Positions 1-8,786 of a DNA stretch of 64,000 nucleotides are shown here, in pieces. The notes under the pieces are model-generated. The model was not told the origin of the DNA, searched no databases, and worked only from the letters and a program-made list of their open reading frames with translations. The stretch spans positions 248,001 to 312,000 of the forward strand of contig NZ_JADOVI010000002.1 of assembly GCF_015752155.1 (NCBI RefSeq). Direction: 5' to 3'. The stretch comes from Cryobacterium sp. MP_M3. GTDB taxonomy: Bacteria > Actinomycetota > Actinomycetes > Actinomycetales > Microbacteriaceae. The position numbers and the translations under genes are program-made. Position 1 is the stretch's first letter, and every line of letters starts with the position of its first letter.

Positions 1-1
1 C

Positions 2-97
2 GTCACGCTCAGCCACACCGGGCGCAACCAGACCGGCGGCGTCGTCGCCACGGCGGTGCGCACGGTGCTGGTCTGGTGCGAGGAGGTGGCCCCGTGA
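2..97 (+). CDS. MaoC-family dehydratase, C-terminal fragment (5' end outside window)
   Basis: This is the last 31 codons of a gene that starts upstream of the window. The peptide contains HTGRNQTGGVVATAVRTVL, which resembles the C-terminal strand of hot-dog-fold MaoC enoyl-CoA hydratases, where a GRNQ-x-G-x-V-A motif is common. Its TGA stop overlaps the GTG of the next gene, so the two are probably translationally coupled. In mycobacteria a MaoC gene sits just before a CitE-like lyase in the acyl-CoA (leucine/isovalerate) catabolic cluster, and the same order is seen here. Substrate cannot be told from the fragment. Confidence 0.6.
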   Translation, partial: VTLSHTGRNQTGGVVATAVRTVLVWCEEVAP

Positions 98-927
98 GCT
101 TCGACCTCGGGCCGGCCCTGCTGTTCTGCCCGGCCGACCGCCCCGACCGGTACCGCAAGGCTGCCGACCGGGCCGACGCGGTGATCATCGACCTCGAGGA
201 TGCCATCCTGCCGGCCAACCGGGCCAGGGCCAGGGGCGCGCTGATCGGGCATCCGCTCGACCCGGAGCGCACGATCGTGCGGGTCAACCCCGTCGGCACC
301 CCCGACTTCGCCCTCGACCTCGCCGCGCTGGAGGAGACCGCGTACCGCACCGTCATGCTGCCCAAGACCGTCGACGGGTCCCAGGTGCGACCGCTGGCCC
401 GGTTCGAGGTGGTCGCCCTTTGCGAGACCGCGGCCGGGGTTCTCGCCGCCCCGTCGATCGCGGCCGAACCGAACGTCGTCGCCCTGATGTGGGGTGCGGA
501 CGACCTGGTGGCCTCCCTCGACGGAAGCTCGAGCCGGTTCGCCGACGGCAGCTACCGGGCCGTCGCCCGGCACGCGCGCTCGGCCGTGCTGCTGGCGGCC
601 GGGGCACACGGGAAGGCCGCCGTCGACGGCGTGTTCCTGGCCATCCCCGACCTGGCCGGCCTGGCCGCCGAGGTCGCCGACGCCGTGGCGAGCGGGTTCC
701 GGGCCACGGCCTGCATCCACCCCAGCCAGGTCGCCGTGATCCGGGATGCGTTCCGTCCCACCGAGGAGGAGGTCGCCGCCGCCTGGGCGCTCCTGGAAGC
801 CGCCGCGGGCGAGGACGGCGTGTTCGCCTACCAGGGGCGGATGATCGACTCGCCACTGCTCCGGCACGCCGAGGCGGTGCTGCGGCGGGCGGCGCCGACC
901 GACCCGCGCGGCGCCGTCACCGACTGA
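94..927 (+). CDS. HpcH/HpaI aldolase / citrate lyase beta-like (CitE-like) acyl-CoA lyase
   Basis: The 277-residue product is a TIM-barrel lyase of the CitE-like family, which cleaves or forms C-C bonds in short beta-hydroxyacyl-CoA thioesters such as citramalyl-CoA. Visible family marks are the N-terminal LFCPADRPDRY segment, the acidic metal-site motif IIDLEDAI, the LPKT strand, LCETAAGVL, MWGADDLVASL and the C-terminal ACIHPSQVAVI. The GTG at 94 is preferred over an upstream in-frame GTG at 76 because AGGAGG lies at 81-86 with normal spacing, and it overlaps the MaoC stop. No partner subunits of citrate lyase are present, so a stand-alone actinobacterial role in branched-chain or itaconate-type acyl-CoA breakdown is more likely. 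Exact substrate is inferred only. Confidence 0.85.
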   Translation: MSFDLGPALLFCPADRPDRYRKAADRADAVIIDLEDAILPANRARARGALIGHPLDPERTIVRVNPVGTPDFALDLAALEETAYRTVMLPKTVDGSQVRPLARFEVVALCETAAGVLAAPSIAAEPNVVALMWGADDLVASLDGSSSRFADGSYRAVARHARSAVLLAAGAHGKAAVDGVFLAIPDLAGLAAEVADAVASGFRATACIHPSQVAVIRDAFRPTEEEVAAAWALLEAAAGEDGVFAYQGRMIDSPLLRHAEAVLRRAAPTDPRGAVTD

Positions 928-951
928 GCTCCGGCGGCGGGGAGGGAACGG

Positions 952-1455
952 TCAGGCTGCACTGGCGGCGAGGGTCTTCTCGATCGCGCGCACGATCTCG
1001 TCGGATTCGGGCTCGACGGTCGAGGCGAACCGGTCGACGATCTCCCCGGTCGGGCTGACCAGGAACTTCTCGAAGTTCCACTTGATCAGGCCGGGGAGCA
1101 GGCCGCTCTTGAACTTGGTGAGCTGGGCGTAGAGCGGGTGCTGGTTCCGGCCGCGCACATCCACCTTCTCCGTCAGCGGGAACGTGACGCCGAAGTTCAG
1201 CTGGCAGAAGGATTCGATCGATGCCTCGTCGCCGGGTTCCTGGCCCATGAACTGGTTGCACGGCAGACCGAGCACGACCAGGCCGTCGTCCGCGTACTTC
1301 TCGTAGAGCGCCTCGAGGCCGGCGTACTGCGGGGTGAACCCGCACTTCGAGGCGACGTTCACGACGAGCACCGTCTTTCCCCGGAACTGCCCGAAGGTGG
1401 TCTCGGTGCCGTCGATGAGGGTGAGGGGGGTCTCGTAGAGTGCGCTGGCTGACAT
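952..1455 (-). CDS. Glutathione peroxidase-family thiol peroxidase
   Basis: The 167-residue protein has the GPx fold signatures NVASKCGFTPQY (peroxidatic Cys38), LPCNQFMGQEP (catalytic Gln72) and a KWNFEKFL motif carrying the Trp/Asn of the active site. It uses cysteine, not selenocysteine, and a second cysteine near residue 84 (SFCQLNFG) is placed like the resolving Cys of thioredoxin-dependent GPx enzymes. It therefore probably reduces hydroperoxides with thioredoxin rather than glutathione, which actinobacteria generally lack. It is a single-gene unit. The -10 hexamer lies 6 nt upstream of the ATG, which predicts a leaderless mRNA. Confidence 0.93.
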   Translation of the reverse strand: MSASALYETPLTLIDGTETTFGQFRGKTVLVVNVASKCGFTPQYAGLEALYEKYADDGLVVLGLPCNQFMGQEPGDEASIESFCQLNFGVTFPLTEKVDVRGRNQHPLYAQLTKFKSGLLPGLIKWNFEKFLVSPTGEIVDRFASTVEPESDEIVRAIEKTLAASAA

Positions 1456-1801
1456 GAGGCGATGCTAGCGGCGCACCCTTCGAGATCGCTGGGCGGACGG
1501 CCGGGGCAACGCTGCGGGACGGGGGAGCCGGGACGCCGGCCCGTCGCCCGCGGCCCGGTGCGGTAGGCTGGAGAGTCGCCATCATCGCGCCTGCCCGGCA
1601 TCGGCAGCCGCCAGATCGCGACTCCGCCGCCCTCGAGCCGGCCCCGGGCACCGTTGCCCATCGGGCGGCCAGACCGGCCACGTCCCCCAGGACGAGGCGC
1701 GAATCCTAACTTTGCACCACCCGTTCACCAGGACCGCACGCCGGTCCCCTACCGAGACCTGACTGCCTTGCGCGCGGTCTCACCCTGAGAAATGAGTTTC
1801 C
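1456..1801. other. Intergenic region between divergent peroxidase and RNase J genes
   Basis: These 346 bases contain no convincing gene. They hold the peroxidase promoter at the left edge. At about 1707-1712 there is a TAACTT that could be a -10 for the RNase J gene, giving a leader of roughly 80 nt. A GAGACC/GGTCTC inverted repeat (1754-1759 and 1776-1781) lies just before the TTG start and could form a hairpin in that leader. ORFs crossing the region in other frames have no recognisable content. Confidence 0.5.
1462..1467 (-). promoter_or_regulatory. Predicted -10 (TAGCAT) of the leaderless peroxidase promoter
   Basis: On the minus strand TAGCAT is followed by exactly 6 nt and then the ATG at 1455. 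With the usual 6-7 nt between -10 and the start point, transcription would begin at the start codon. Confidence 0.5.
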
Positions 1802-3508
1802 TTGACCAAGCACCAGCTTGACCTGTCCACGCCGCCGGCGCTGCCGAAGCGCGGCCTCCGCATCACCCCGCTCGGCGGCCTCGGTGAGATCGGCCGCAAC
1901 ATGACCGTCTTCGAGCACAAGGGCAAACTGCTCATCGTCGACTGCGGCGTGCTCTTCCCCGAAGAGACCCAGCCCGGCATCAACGTGATCCTGCCCGACT
2001 TCTCCGCCATCCGCGGACGGCTGCAGGACATCGAGGCCATCGTGCTCACCCACGGCCACGAAGACCACATCGGCGGCGTCCCGTACCTCCTGCGCGAGCG
2101 CAAGGACATCCCCATCATCGGGTCGGAGCTCACCCTCGCCTTCCTCAGCGCCAAGATGGAAGAGCACCGCATCGTCCCGCGCCTGGTCCAGGTCAAGGAA
2201 GGGCAGCGTCGCAAGGCCGGCCCGTTCGACCTCGAGTTCCTCGCCGTCAACCACTCGATCCCCGACGGGCTCGCCATCGCCATCCGCACCGAGGCCGGCC
2301 TGGTGCTCGCCACCGGCGACTTCAAGATGGACCAGTTCCCGCTCGACAACCGCCTCACCGACCTGCCCGGCTTCGCCAGGCTCGGCGAGGAGGGTGTCGA
2401 CCTGTTCATGACCGACTCGACCAACGCCGAGGTTCCCGGGTTCACGATGACCGAGGAAGACATCCGTCCGGCCATCGACTCCGTCTTCCGCACCGCGCCG
2501 CGCCGGATCATCGTCTCCAGCTTCGCGAGCCACGTGCACCGCATCCAGCAGGTCATCGACGCCGCCGCCCGCCACAACCGCAAGGTCGCCTTTGTCGGCC
2601 GCTCGATGGTGCGCAACATGGCCATCGCCGAGAAGCTCGGCTTCCTCAAGGTGCCCAAGGGCCTCATCGTCGACGTCAAAGCGTTCGACCGGATGAAGGA
2701 CGACAAGGTCGTGCTCATCTGCACCGGCTCGCAGGGCGAGCCGATGGCGGCCCTGTCGCGCATGGCGAACCGGGAGCACCAGATCAAGATCGGCGAGGGC
2801 GACACCGTGCTCCTGGCCAGTTCGCTGATCCCCGGCAACGAGAACTCGATCTACCGGGTCATCAACGGCCTCACCCGCTGGGGCGCCAACGTCGTGCACA
2901 AGGGCAACGCCCGGGTGCACGTCTCCGGCCACGCCAGCGCCGGCGAGCTCGTCTACTGCTACAACCTCGTCAAGCCGAAGAACGTCATGCCGATCCACGG
3001 CGAATGGCGCCACCTCAAGGCGAACGGCGAACTCGCCGTTCGCACCGGCATCCCGGAGGAGCAGGTCCTGATCGTCGAGGACGGCGTCGTCGTGGACCTC
3101 GTCGACGGCCTGGCCCGGATCACCGGCCGCGTCGCCTGCGAACTCGTCTTCGTCGACGGCATGACCGGCAACGGCGGAGTCACCGTCGGCAGCGGCGCCA
3201 CCGAGGAAGCCCTCGCCGACCGCCTGCAGCTCTCCAACGACGGCGCCGTGACCATCCTCGGCATCCTGGACACCCGCACCGGCGTGCTCACCGAACCGGT
3301 CGAGTTCATCGCGCGCGGCTTCGTGCAGGACAGGGAATGGATCGCCGGCGCGACCAAGTCGATCGACGACGCCCTCCGCGCCGCCAACAAGATCAAGATC
3401 GTCGACGGGCCGCAGCTCGAGGACATCTTCACCCAGAGCGTGACCCGGTGGATGCAGCGCAAGTACCGCCGCATCCCGGTGATCACCTCGGTCGTCGTCG
3501 ACGCGTGA
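1802..3508 (+). CDS. rnj: Ribonuclease J, paralog 1
   Basis: The 568-residue metallo-beta-lactamase/beta-CASP ribonuclease has the zinc motif HGHEDH at residues 84-89, the N-terminal TPLGGLGEIGRNM segment, TGDFKMDQ, DSTNAEVPG, a beta-CASP ASHVHRIQQ, TGSQGEP and HVSGHASAGEL. RNase J is a 5'-3' exo/endonuclease for mRNA decay and rRNA maturation. The start is TTG at 1802: a stop codon lies three codons upstream in frame, so no earlier start exists, and no strong Shine-Dalgarno is seen. A second intact RNase J is encoded at 16261. This copy stands outside the dapA context usual for actinobacterial rnj and differs most in its C-terminal ~120 residues, so it looks like the accessory paralog. All catalytic residues are kept, so it is probably active. 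Confidence 0.93.
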   Translation: MTKHQLDLSTPPALPKRGLRITPLGGLGEIGRNMTVFEHKGKLLIVDCGVLFPEETQPGINVILPDFSAIRGRLQDIEAIVLTHGHEDHIGGVPYLLRERKDIPIIGSELTLAFLSAKMEEHRIVPRLVQVKEGQRRKAGPFDLEFLAVNHSIPDGLAIAIRTEAGLVLATGDFKMDQFPLDNRLTDLPGFARLGEEGVDLFMTDSTNAEVPGFTMTEEDIRPAIDSVFRTAPRRIIVSSFASHVHRIQQVIDAAARHNRKVAFVGRSMVRNMAIAEKLGFLKVPKGLIVDVKAFDRMKDDKVVLICTGSQGEPMAALSRMANREHQIKIGEGDTVLLASSLIPGNENSIYRVINGLTRWGANVVHKGNARVHVSGHASAGELVYCYNLVKPKNVMPIHGEWRHLKANGELAVRTGIPEEQVLIVEDGVVVDLVDGLARITGRVACELVFVDGMTGNGGVTVGSGATEEALADRLQLSNDGAVTILGILDTRTGVLTEPVEFIARGFVQDREWIAGATKSIDDALRAANKIKIVDGPQLEDIFTQSVTRWMQRKYRRIPVITSVVVDA

Positions 3509-3575
3509 GCGGATGCCGCCGGGCCCCCGGCCCGGCGGCCGCCGTGTTCGCCGAAACCGGAAGTGATATCGCCCC

Positions 3576-5681
3576 ATGACTCCTGAACTGCCCACCCGGA
3601 AGAAGGCACGTCGTACGCGCCGCCGGTCGATCGTGCTGATCTCCGCCGCCGTCATCGTGGCGTTGCTCGCGACGACCGTGGTCGCCTTCGTCGTCAGCCT
3701 GCCGGACGACCTGGTCATCGGCCGGTTGTCGCAGAAGAGCAACGTCTACGCCACCGCCGCCGACGGTTCGCCTTACCTGCTGGCGTCGTTCTACGACCAG
3801 AACCGGGTCGAGGTCGCCTCCGACGCGATCAGCCCGTTCGTGAAGGATGCGGCGACCTCCGCCGAGGATCCCGGTTTCTACGAGCACGGCGGCGTCGACA
3901 TCTGGGGGACGGTCTCCGGTCTTGTGTCGACCCTGGTGACCGGGACGGCCCGCGGCGGGTCCTCGATCACCCAGCAGTACGTGAAGAACGTGCTCGTGCA
4001 GAAATGCGAGACTCTGGGCGACGAGAAGAAGCGGGCCGACTGCTACAACACCGCGACGGAGACGAGCCCCGACCGCAAGCTCAAGGAGATGAGCCTCGCC
4101 ATCGGCCTGGAGAAGAAGTCCTCCAAGGCCGACATCCTGCGCCAGTACCTGAACATCACCGGCTTCGGCGGGTCCGTCTACGGCATCGAAGCCGCCGCGA
4201 ACTACTACTTCAACACGACGGCCGCCGCGCTGACCCTGCCCCAGGCGGCGAGCCTCGTCGCGATCGTGAACAACCCGGTCAAGTTCCAGCTCGACAAGCC
4301 GGAGAGCACCACCAACGGCGCGGCCAACGGCTACGCGGACAACAAGGAACGCCGGGACTACATCCTCGGCGAGATGCTCAAGCACAAGAAGATCAGCAAG
4401 GCCGACCATGACGCCGCGGTCGCTGCGCCGATCACGCCGACGATCACCGAGCCGAGCACGGGCTGCCAGACCGCCGGCGGCAGCGCCTACTTCTGCGACC
4501 TGGTGCTGCGCACGCTGCGCAACGACCCGGCCTTCGGCTCGGATCGCGCCACCCGGCTGGCCAACTTCCGGCTCGGCGGCTACAAGGTGTACACGACCCT
4601 GGACCTCGACCTGCAGGCCGCCGCCGAGACGACCATGGCCGAGAACGTCCCGAAGTCCTTCGAGGACTGGGATGTCGGCGGCGTCGTCTCGAGCGTGGGC
4701 GTCGGCACCGGACGGGTGCTCGCGATGACCCAGAACAAGGACTACACCCAGGATCCGGCAGTCGCCGCCGCCAACCCCGATGCCACGGGCATCAATTTCA
4801 ACACCGACTACGACCAGGGTGGGTCGAAGGGGTTCCAGACCGGGTCGACCTACAAGGTCTTCACCCTGGCCGAATGGCTCAAGGAGGGCAACTCCCTCGC
4901 CGACTCGGTCAGCTCCCGGCAGCGCTCCGACTGGGGCGTCTTCCAGGACAGCTGCAACGGACCGCAGGAATACGGCACGAGCTTCGACCCCAACAACGAC
5001 GCCTCCTACGAGAACGGGTCGTACTACTCCGCCCTCCAGTCGACGATCGGCTCGATCAACACCGGGTTCATCGGCATGGCGAAGAAACTCGACCTGTGCG
5101 GCATCCGCAAGACCGCCGAGGCGTTCGGCGTGCACCGGGCCGACGGGGATCCGCTCCAGCAGGGTGCCGCGTCGGTGCTCGGCACCAACGAGATCGCCCC
5201 GCTCACCATGGCGGCCGCGTATGCCGGGATCGCCAACAAAGGCACCACCTGCAGCCCGATCCTGATCGACCGGATCGTCGGGCCGGACGGCGAGGAGATC
5301 CCCGCCCCGAAGTCGACCTGCACGCAATCCGTCAGCCCGGACGTCGCGGCCGCGATGGCCTATGCGATGCAGCGGGTGATGACCAGCGGCACGGGGTCGG
5401 CCTCGAACTGGCGGACCGACCCGGAGGTGCCGATGATCGGCAAGACCGGCACCACCGACGAGAACAAGGACACCTGGATGGCCGGGGCGAGCACCAAGGT
5501 CGCCACCGTCGTCGGCGTCGTGACCGTGTCCGGCGCCGGGGTCGACCAGCGGGACACCTACTTCGACAGCGGTGAGGCGGCTACCGCCCGGCACCGGATG
5601 TGGCCGGACATGATGAGCGTCGCCAACCGGAAGTTCGGCGGCGACGAGTTTCCCGAGCCGCCGCGAAGCATGACCCGCTGA
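3576..5681 (+). CDS. Class A penicillin-binding protein (bifunctional transglycosylase/transpeptidase)
   Basis: The 701-residue, membrane-anchored enzyme polymerises and cross-links peptidoglycan on the outer face of the membrane. The N-terminus is a basic cytoplasmic tail (KKARRTRRR) followed by one transmembrane helix at about residues 18-42. The GT51 domain shows E97-D-P-G-F-Y-E-H and RGGSSITQQYVKN. The transpeptidase domain shows SxxK at Ser424-Lys427 (GSTYKVF), an SxN-like S-I-N and KTGTT at about 623. Length and domain order match actinobacterial PonA-type proteins, but there is no C-terminal PASTA domain or long Pro-rich tail. It lies 67 bp after RNase J and could be co-transcribed with it. 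A hairpin follows the gene. Confidence 0.93.
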   Translation: MTPELPTRKKARRTRRRSIVLISAAVIVALLATTVVAFVVSLPDDLVIGRLSQKSNVYATAADGSPYLLASFYDQNRVEVASDAISPFVKDAATSAEDPGFYEHGGVDIWGTVSGLVSTLVTGTARGGSSITQQYVKNVLVQKCETLGDEKKRADCYNTATETSPDRKLKEMSLAIGLEKKSSKADILRQYLNITGFGGSVYGIEAAANYYFNTTAAALTLPQAASLVAIVNNPVKFQLDKPESTTNGAANGYADNKERRDYILGEMLKHKKISKADHDAAVAAPITPTITEPSTGCQTAGGSAYFCDLVLRTLRNDPAFGSDRATRLANFRLGGYKVYTTLDLDLQAAAETTMAENVPKSFEDWDVGGVVSSVGVGTGRVLAMTQNKDYTQDPAVAAANPDATGINFNTDYDQGGSKGFQTGSTYKVFTLAEWLKEGNSLADSVSSRQRSDWGVFQDSCNGPQEYGTSFDPNNDASYENGSYYSALQSTIGSINTGFIGMAKKLDLCGIRKTAEAFGVHRADGDPLQQGAASVLGTNEIAPLTMAAAYAGIANKGTTCSPILIDRIVGPDGEEIPAPKSTCTQSVSPDVAAAMAYAMQRVMTSGTGSASNWRTDPEVPMIGKTGTTDENKDTWMAGASTKVATVVGVVTVSGAGVDQRDTYFDSGEAATARHRMWPDMMSVANRKFGGDEFPEPPRSMTR

Positions 5682-5716
5682 CCTGTTCCGGCCCCGGCAC
5701 CATGGCCGGCGGGGGA

Positions 5717-5758
5717 GTGGCTGACTCAGGAGATCCGGCGATGTCCTGAATCAGCCAC
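5717..5758. terminator. Bidirectional hairpin between convergent PBP and prfC genes
   Basis: GTGGCTGACTCAGGA (5717-5731) pairs with TCCTGAATCAGCCAC (5744-5758), 15 bp with one mismatch and a 12-nt loop. It lies between two converging genes. It has no T tract on either side, so it is a plausible but non-canonical terminator. Confidence 0.5.
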
Positions 5759-5769
5759 AGACGACCGGG

Positions 5770-7389
5770 TCAGTGTGCGGCGGCCACCTCAGGGCTGCCG
5801 GTGGCGAGGTCCTCGAGCAGCAGTTCCGGGTGGTCGCGCACCGTGTTGCGCAGCCGCCAGACGGTGCTGAACAGGGCGAGCAGGGTGCCATCCGAACGCA
5901 TCAGCACCTCGACCTGCCGGTCGTGGCCCAGGATCAACGCGCTCTCCCGGTCGGTGCGCCTGGCGATCTGGTAGGGCAGTGCCTCCGAACGGATGGCCGC
6001 GCCGAAGTCGTGGGTCATCCGCTCCTCGACCACCTCGAACTGCATCGGCCCGACCGCGCCGAGCACGGGGGACTGGTCGCCGCGCAGATCGGAGCGCATC
6101 ACCTGGATGACCCCCTCGTGGTCGAGCTGGTCGATCCCGCGGCGGAACTGCTTGTGCTTGCTGCTGTCGGCCGACCGCACCACCCGGAAGTGCTCCGGGG
6201 CGAACATCGGCAGCGGCGGATACTCCACCGGGTCGCCCTCGAAGATCGAGTCGCCCACCCGGAGCGCGGACGCGTTGACCAGGCCGACGATGTCGCCGGG
6301 CCAGGCCTCATCGGCCACCTCGCGTTCCCGGCCGAACAGGTGCTGCGCGTACTTCGTGGCGAACGGCCGGCCGCTGGCCGCGTGGGTGACGATCATTCCG
6401 CGGCGGAACTGCCCGGAGCAGACCCGGACGAACGCGACGTGGTCCCGGTGGGAGGCGTTCATGCCGGACTGCACCTTGAAGACGAAGCCGGAGAACGCGC
6501 TGCCGACGGGCCGGTGCCCGCCGGTGGCGTCTTCGCGGGCCTCGGCGGCCGGGGCGAAATCGACGAGGGTGTCGAGGATGTGCTGCACCCCGAAGTTGAG
6601 CACGGCGGCGGCGAAGAGAACGGGCGTGGTCTCGTTGGCCAGGAACCTGGCCTCGTCGTGGTCCTGGTCCTCCTCGGTGAGCAGCTCCGATTCCTCGGTC
6701 GCGGTCTGCCAGGCGTCGCCCTCGTCCGCGGCGGCGACGTCCGCGCTCACCCGTTCGAAGCCGGCGGCCTTCGCGCCGCCGGCGGTGCGGGTGAACCGCA
6801 CGAACTCGTGGCTGGAACGTTCGATCACGCCGCGGAAGTCCCCGGCGATCCCGACCGGCCAGGTCAGCGGAGTGGGGATCAGGCCGGTACGACGGCGGAT
6901 CTCGTCCATCAGGTCGAGCGCCTCGGCGCCGGGGCGGTCCCACTTGTTGATGACGGTGATCACGGGGAGGTTGCGCTGCCGGCAGACCTCGAACAGTTTC
7001 ATGGTCTGCACCTCGAGGCCCTTGCTCGCGTCCACGAGCATGACGGCGGCGTCGACGGCCGACAGCACTCGGAAGGTGTCCTCGGAGAAGTCGGCGTGGC
7101 CGGGGGTGTCGACGAGGTTGATCACGGCGTCGCGGTACTCGAACTGGATCGCCGCGCTGGTCACCGAGATGCCGCGAGCCTGCTCCATCGCCATCCAGTC
7201 GGACACCGTGCCGCGACGCCCGGCCTTGCCATGGGTAGCCCCGGCGGTGGTGATGGCGCGCGCGTGCAGCAGCAATGCCTCGGTGAGCGTCGACTTCCCC
7301 GCGTCGGGGTGGGAGATCACGGCGAACGTGCGGCGTCGTCGAGCCTCGGAAAGTACCTCGGGCGTGGACAGGCCGATGGGCTGCGTCAT
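5770..7389 (-). CDS. prfC: Peptide chain release factor 3 (RF3)
   Basis: The translational GTPase recycles RF1/RF2 from the ribosome after termination. GTPase motifs are G1 SHPDAGKST, switch-II/G3 DTPGHADFSEDT, G4 NKWDR, and the RF3-type segment AGRRGTVSDWMAMEQARGISVTSA. The C-terminal half contains the EF-G-like domains with FAPEHFRVVR and GAVGPMQFEVV. I place the start at the ATG at 7389 (MTQPIG), 539 residues, because GAAGGA sits just upstream. An in-frame ATG at 7404 would add only five residues and leave no Shine-Dalgarno. Length fits bacterial RF3. It is a single gene, divergent from the aldo/keto reductase. Confidence 0.94.
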   Translation of the reverse strand: MTQPIGLSTPEVLSEARRRRTFAVISHPDAGKSTLTEALLLHARAITTAGATHGKAGRRGTVSDWMAMEQARGISVTSAAIQFEYRDAVINLVDTPGHADFSEDTFRVLSAVDAAVMLVDASKGLEVQTMKLFEVCRQRNLPVITVINKWDRPGAEALDLMDEIRRRTGLIPTPLTWPVGIAGDFRGVIERSSHEFVRFTRTAGGAKAAGFERVSADVAAADEGDAWQTATEESELLTEEDQDHDEARFLANETTPVLFAAAVLNFGVQHILDTLVDFAPAAEAREDATGGHRPVGSAFSGFVFKVQSGMNASHRDHVAFVRVCSGQFRRGMIVTHAASGRPFATKYAQHLFGREREVADEAWPGDIVGLVNASALRVGDSIFEGDPVEYPPLPMFAPEHFRVVRSADSSKHKQFRRGIDQLDHEGVIQVMRSDLRGDQSPVLGAVGPMQFEVVEERMTHDFGAAIRSEALPYQIARRTDRESALILGHDRQVEVLMRSDGTLLALFSTVWRLRNTVRDHPELLLEDLATGSPEVAAAH

Positions 7390-7594
7390 GGATCCTTCTT
7401 TCATGGGCGATTCAGGCAGGCGGAGGCGACGCCTCTGCGGCGGCCAGGTCAGAATCGTTCCCCTCCAACTCTAACTTGACCCGCGAGACGGGCGTTTCGC
7501 ACCCGGCACCCCACATTTTGGTAACGGTTCGGGCGTGTCCTTTGCCGACGCGGGCGCGGGGGTTATTGTCGGCACTGAACGGAGGGAGAGACGG

Positions 7595-8653
7595 ATGCCC
7601 CGACCGGCCATGCACGGACACGGCACGCGGACCGTCGCCGCGCCACCCACCGGGCCGGCAGCGCTGCAGGGCCCGCCCGCCATCTCGCTCCCCATCCCCG
7701 TACCCGTCTCCGTGCAGCCCCTGCCGACGCCGCGGAGCCTCCGCCGCACCATCGCCGACACCGACCTCACGGTCCACCCGCTCGCCCTCGGCACGAGCGT
7801 GTTCGGCTGGACCGCCGACGGGGAGACCAGCGCCCGCGTGCTCGATGCGCACCGCGATCTCGGCGGCAACTTCCTCGACACCGCCGACAGCTACACCTCC
7901 GGGCGAAGCGAGGTGATCGTCGGCAACTGGTTGCGCTCCCGCGGCGCACGCGACAGCACCGTGATCGCCACCAAGATCGGCAAGAACCGCGACAACCCCG
8001 GGTTGTCGCCGCGCAGCATCATCGGCGCGGTGCAGGCCTCACTCGACCGCCTCGGCACCGACTACATCGACCTGCTGCACTTCCACTTCGACGACCCGAC
8101 CGTTCCCTTGGAGGAGAGCCTCGGCGCCGTCGACGTGCTCATCCGCAGCGGCCAGGTGCGTTACCTCGCCGCGTCGAACTTCTCCGCCGAACGGCTGATG
8201 GAGGCCCGGGTGCTCGCCGCCAACGGCCTGCCCCGGTTCGTGGCGTTGCAGACCCAGTACAGCCTGCTCCACCGCGCCCCGTTCGAGTCCTCGCTGGCCC
8301 TGGTCACCCGGGCGCAGGGGCTCTCGGTGCTGCCCTACTTTGCGCTCGCGCACGGCTTCCTGGCCGGCCGTTACCGGTCCAAGGCCGACCTGCAGAAGAC
8401 GACCCGCGCCGCCCGCGCCGCCAAATACGTCACCCGCACCGGTCTGCGGATGCTCGCGGTCGTCGACCGCATCGCCGAGGAGCACGCCGTGGCCCCGGCG
8501 ACCATCGCGATCGCCTGGCTCCTCGCCCGCGGCCAGGTCGTCGCCCCGGTGGCCAGCGCCAGCCACCCCGACCAGGTGGAGGCGCTCGTGGCCGCTGCCG
8601 GCATCCGTCTGACCCGCGGCGACATGGTGGACCTGGACCGGGCCTCGGCCTAG
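7595..8653 (+). CDS. Aldo/keto reductase
   Basis: The product (352 residues from 7595) is an NADPH-dependent TIM-barrel oxidoreductase. Catalytic-tetrad residues are visible in FLDTADSYTSGRSE (Asp, Tyr), ATKIGKN (Lys) and LLHFHFDDP (His). Other family marks are LGTSVFGW, VRYLAASNFS and IAIAWLLARGQVVAPVASA. The ATG at 7595 is preceded by GGAGGGAGA. This start gives an odd Pro/Ala-rich extension of about 40 residues before the first barrel strand, so the GTG at 7712 is an alternative start that would give a more usual N-terminus. It is monocistronic. Substrate is unknown. Confidence 0.9.
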   Translation: MPRPAMHGHGTRTVAAPPTGPAALQGPPAISLPIPVPVSVQPLPTPRSLRRTIADTDLTVHPLALGTSVFGWTADGETSARVLDAHRDLGGNFLDTADSYTSGRSEVIVGNWLRSRGARDSTVIATKIGKNRDNPGLSPRSIIGAVQASLDRLGTDYIDLLHFHFDDPTVPLEESLGAVDVLIRSGQVRYLAASNFSAERLMEARVLAANGLPRFVALQTQYSLLHRAPFESSLALVTRAQGLSVLPYFALAHGFLAGRYRSKADLQKTTRAARAAKYVTRTGLRMLAVVDRIAEEHAVAPATIAIAWLLARGQVVAPVASASHPDQVEALVAAAGIRLTRGDMVDLDRASA

Positions 8654-8771
8654 CCACGCCGCCGCCACGCGCGCGGCGCCGCCCGAGGCGACACGCAGCC
8701 GACGCCCGCCGCGGCGGGAACGAGTCGCCCGCGGGCGCGAGTCGGGCCTCGGCCGCGCAGGCCCGGTGACG

Positions 8772-8777
8772 TAGGGT
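8772..8777 (+). promoter_or_regulatory. Predicted -10 (TAGGGT) of the M16 peptidase promoter
   Basis: TAGGGT ends 9 nt before the ATG at 8787. The short interval is purine-rich (GGGGGAG), so the mRNA would have a leader of only about 2-3 nt or none. Confidence 0.4.
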
Positions 8778-8786
8778 GGGGGAGAT

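Noticed and set aside
1456-1801. A small gene or RNA between the peroxidase and RNase J genes
   Set aside because: No frame has a ribosome site with plausible content. The region is explained by two promoters and a leader.
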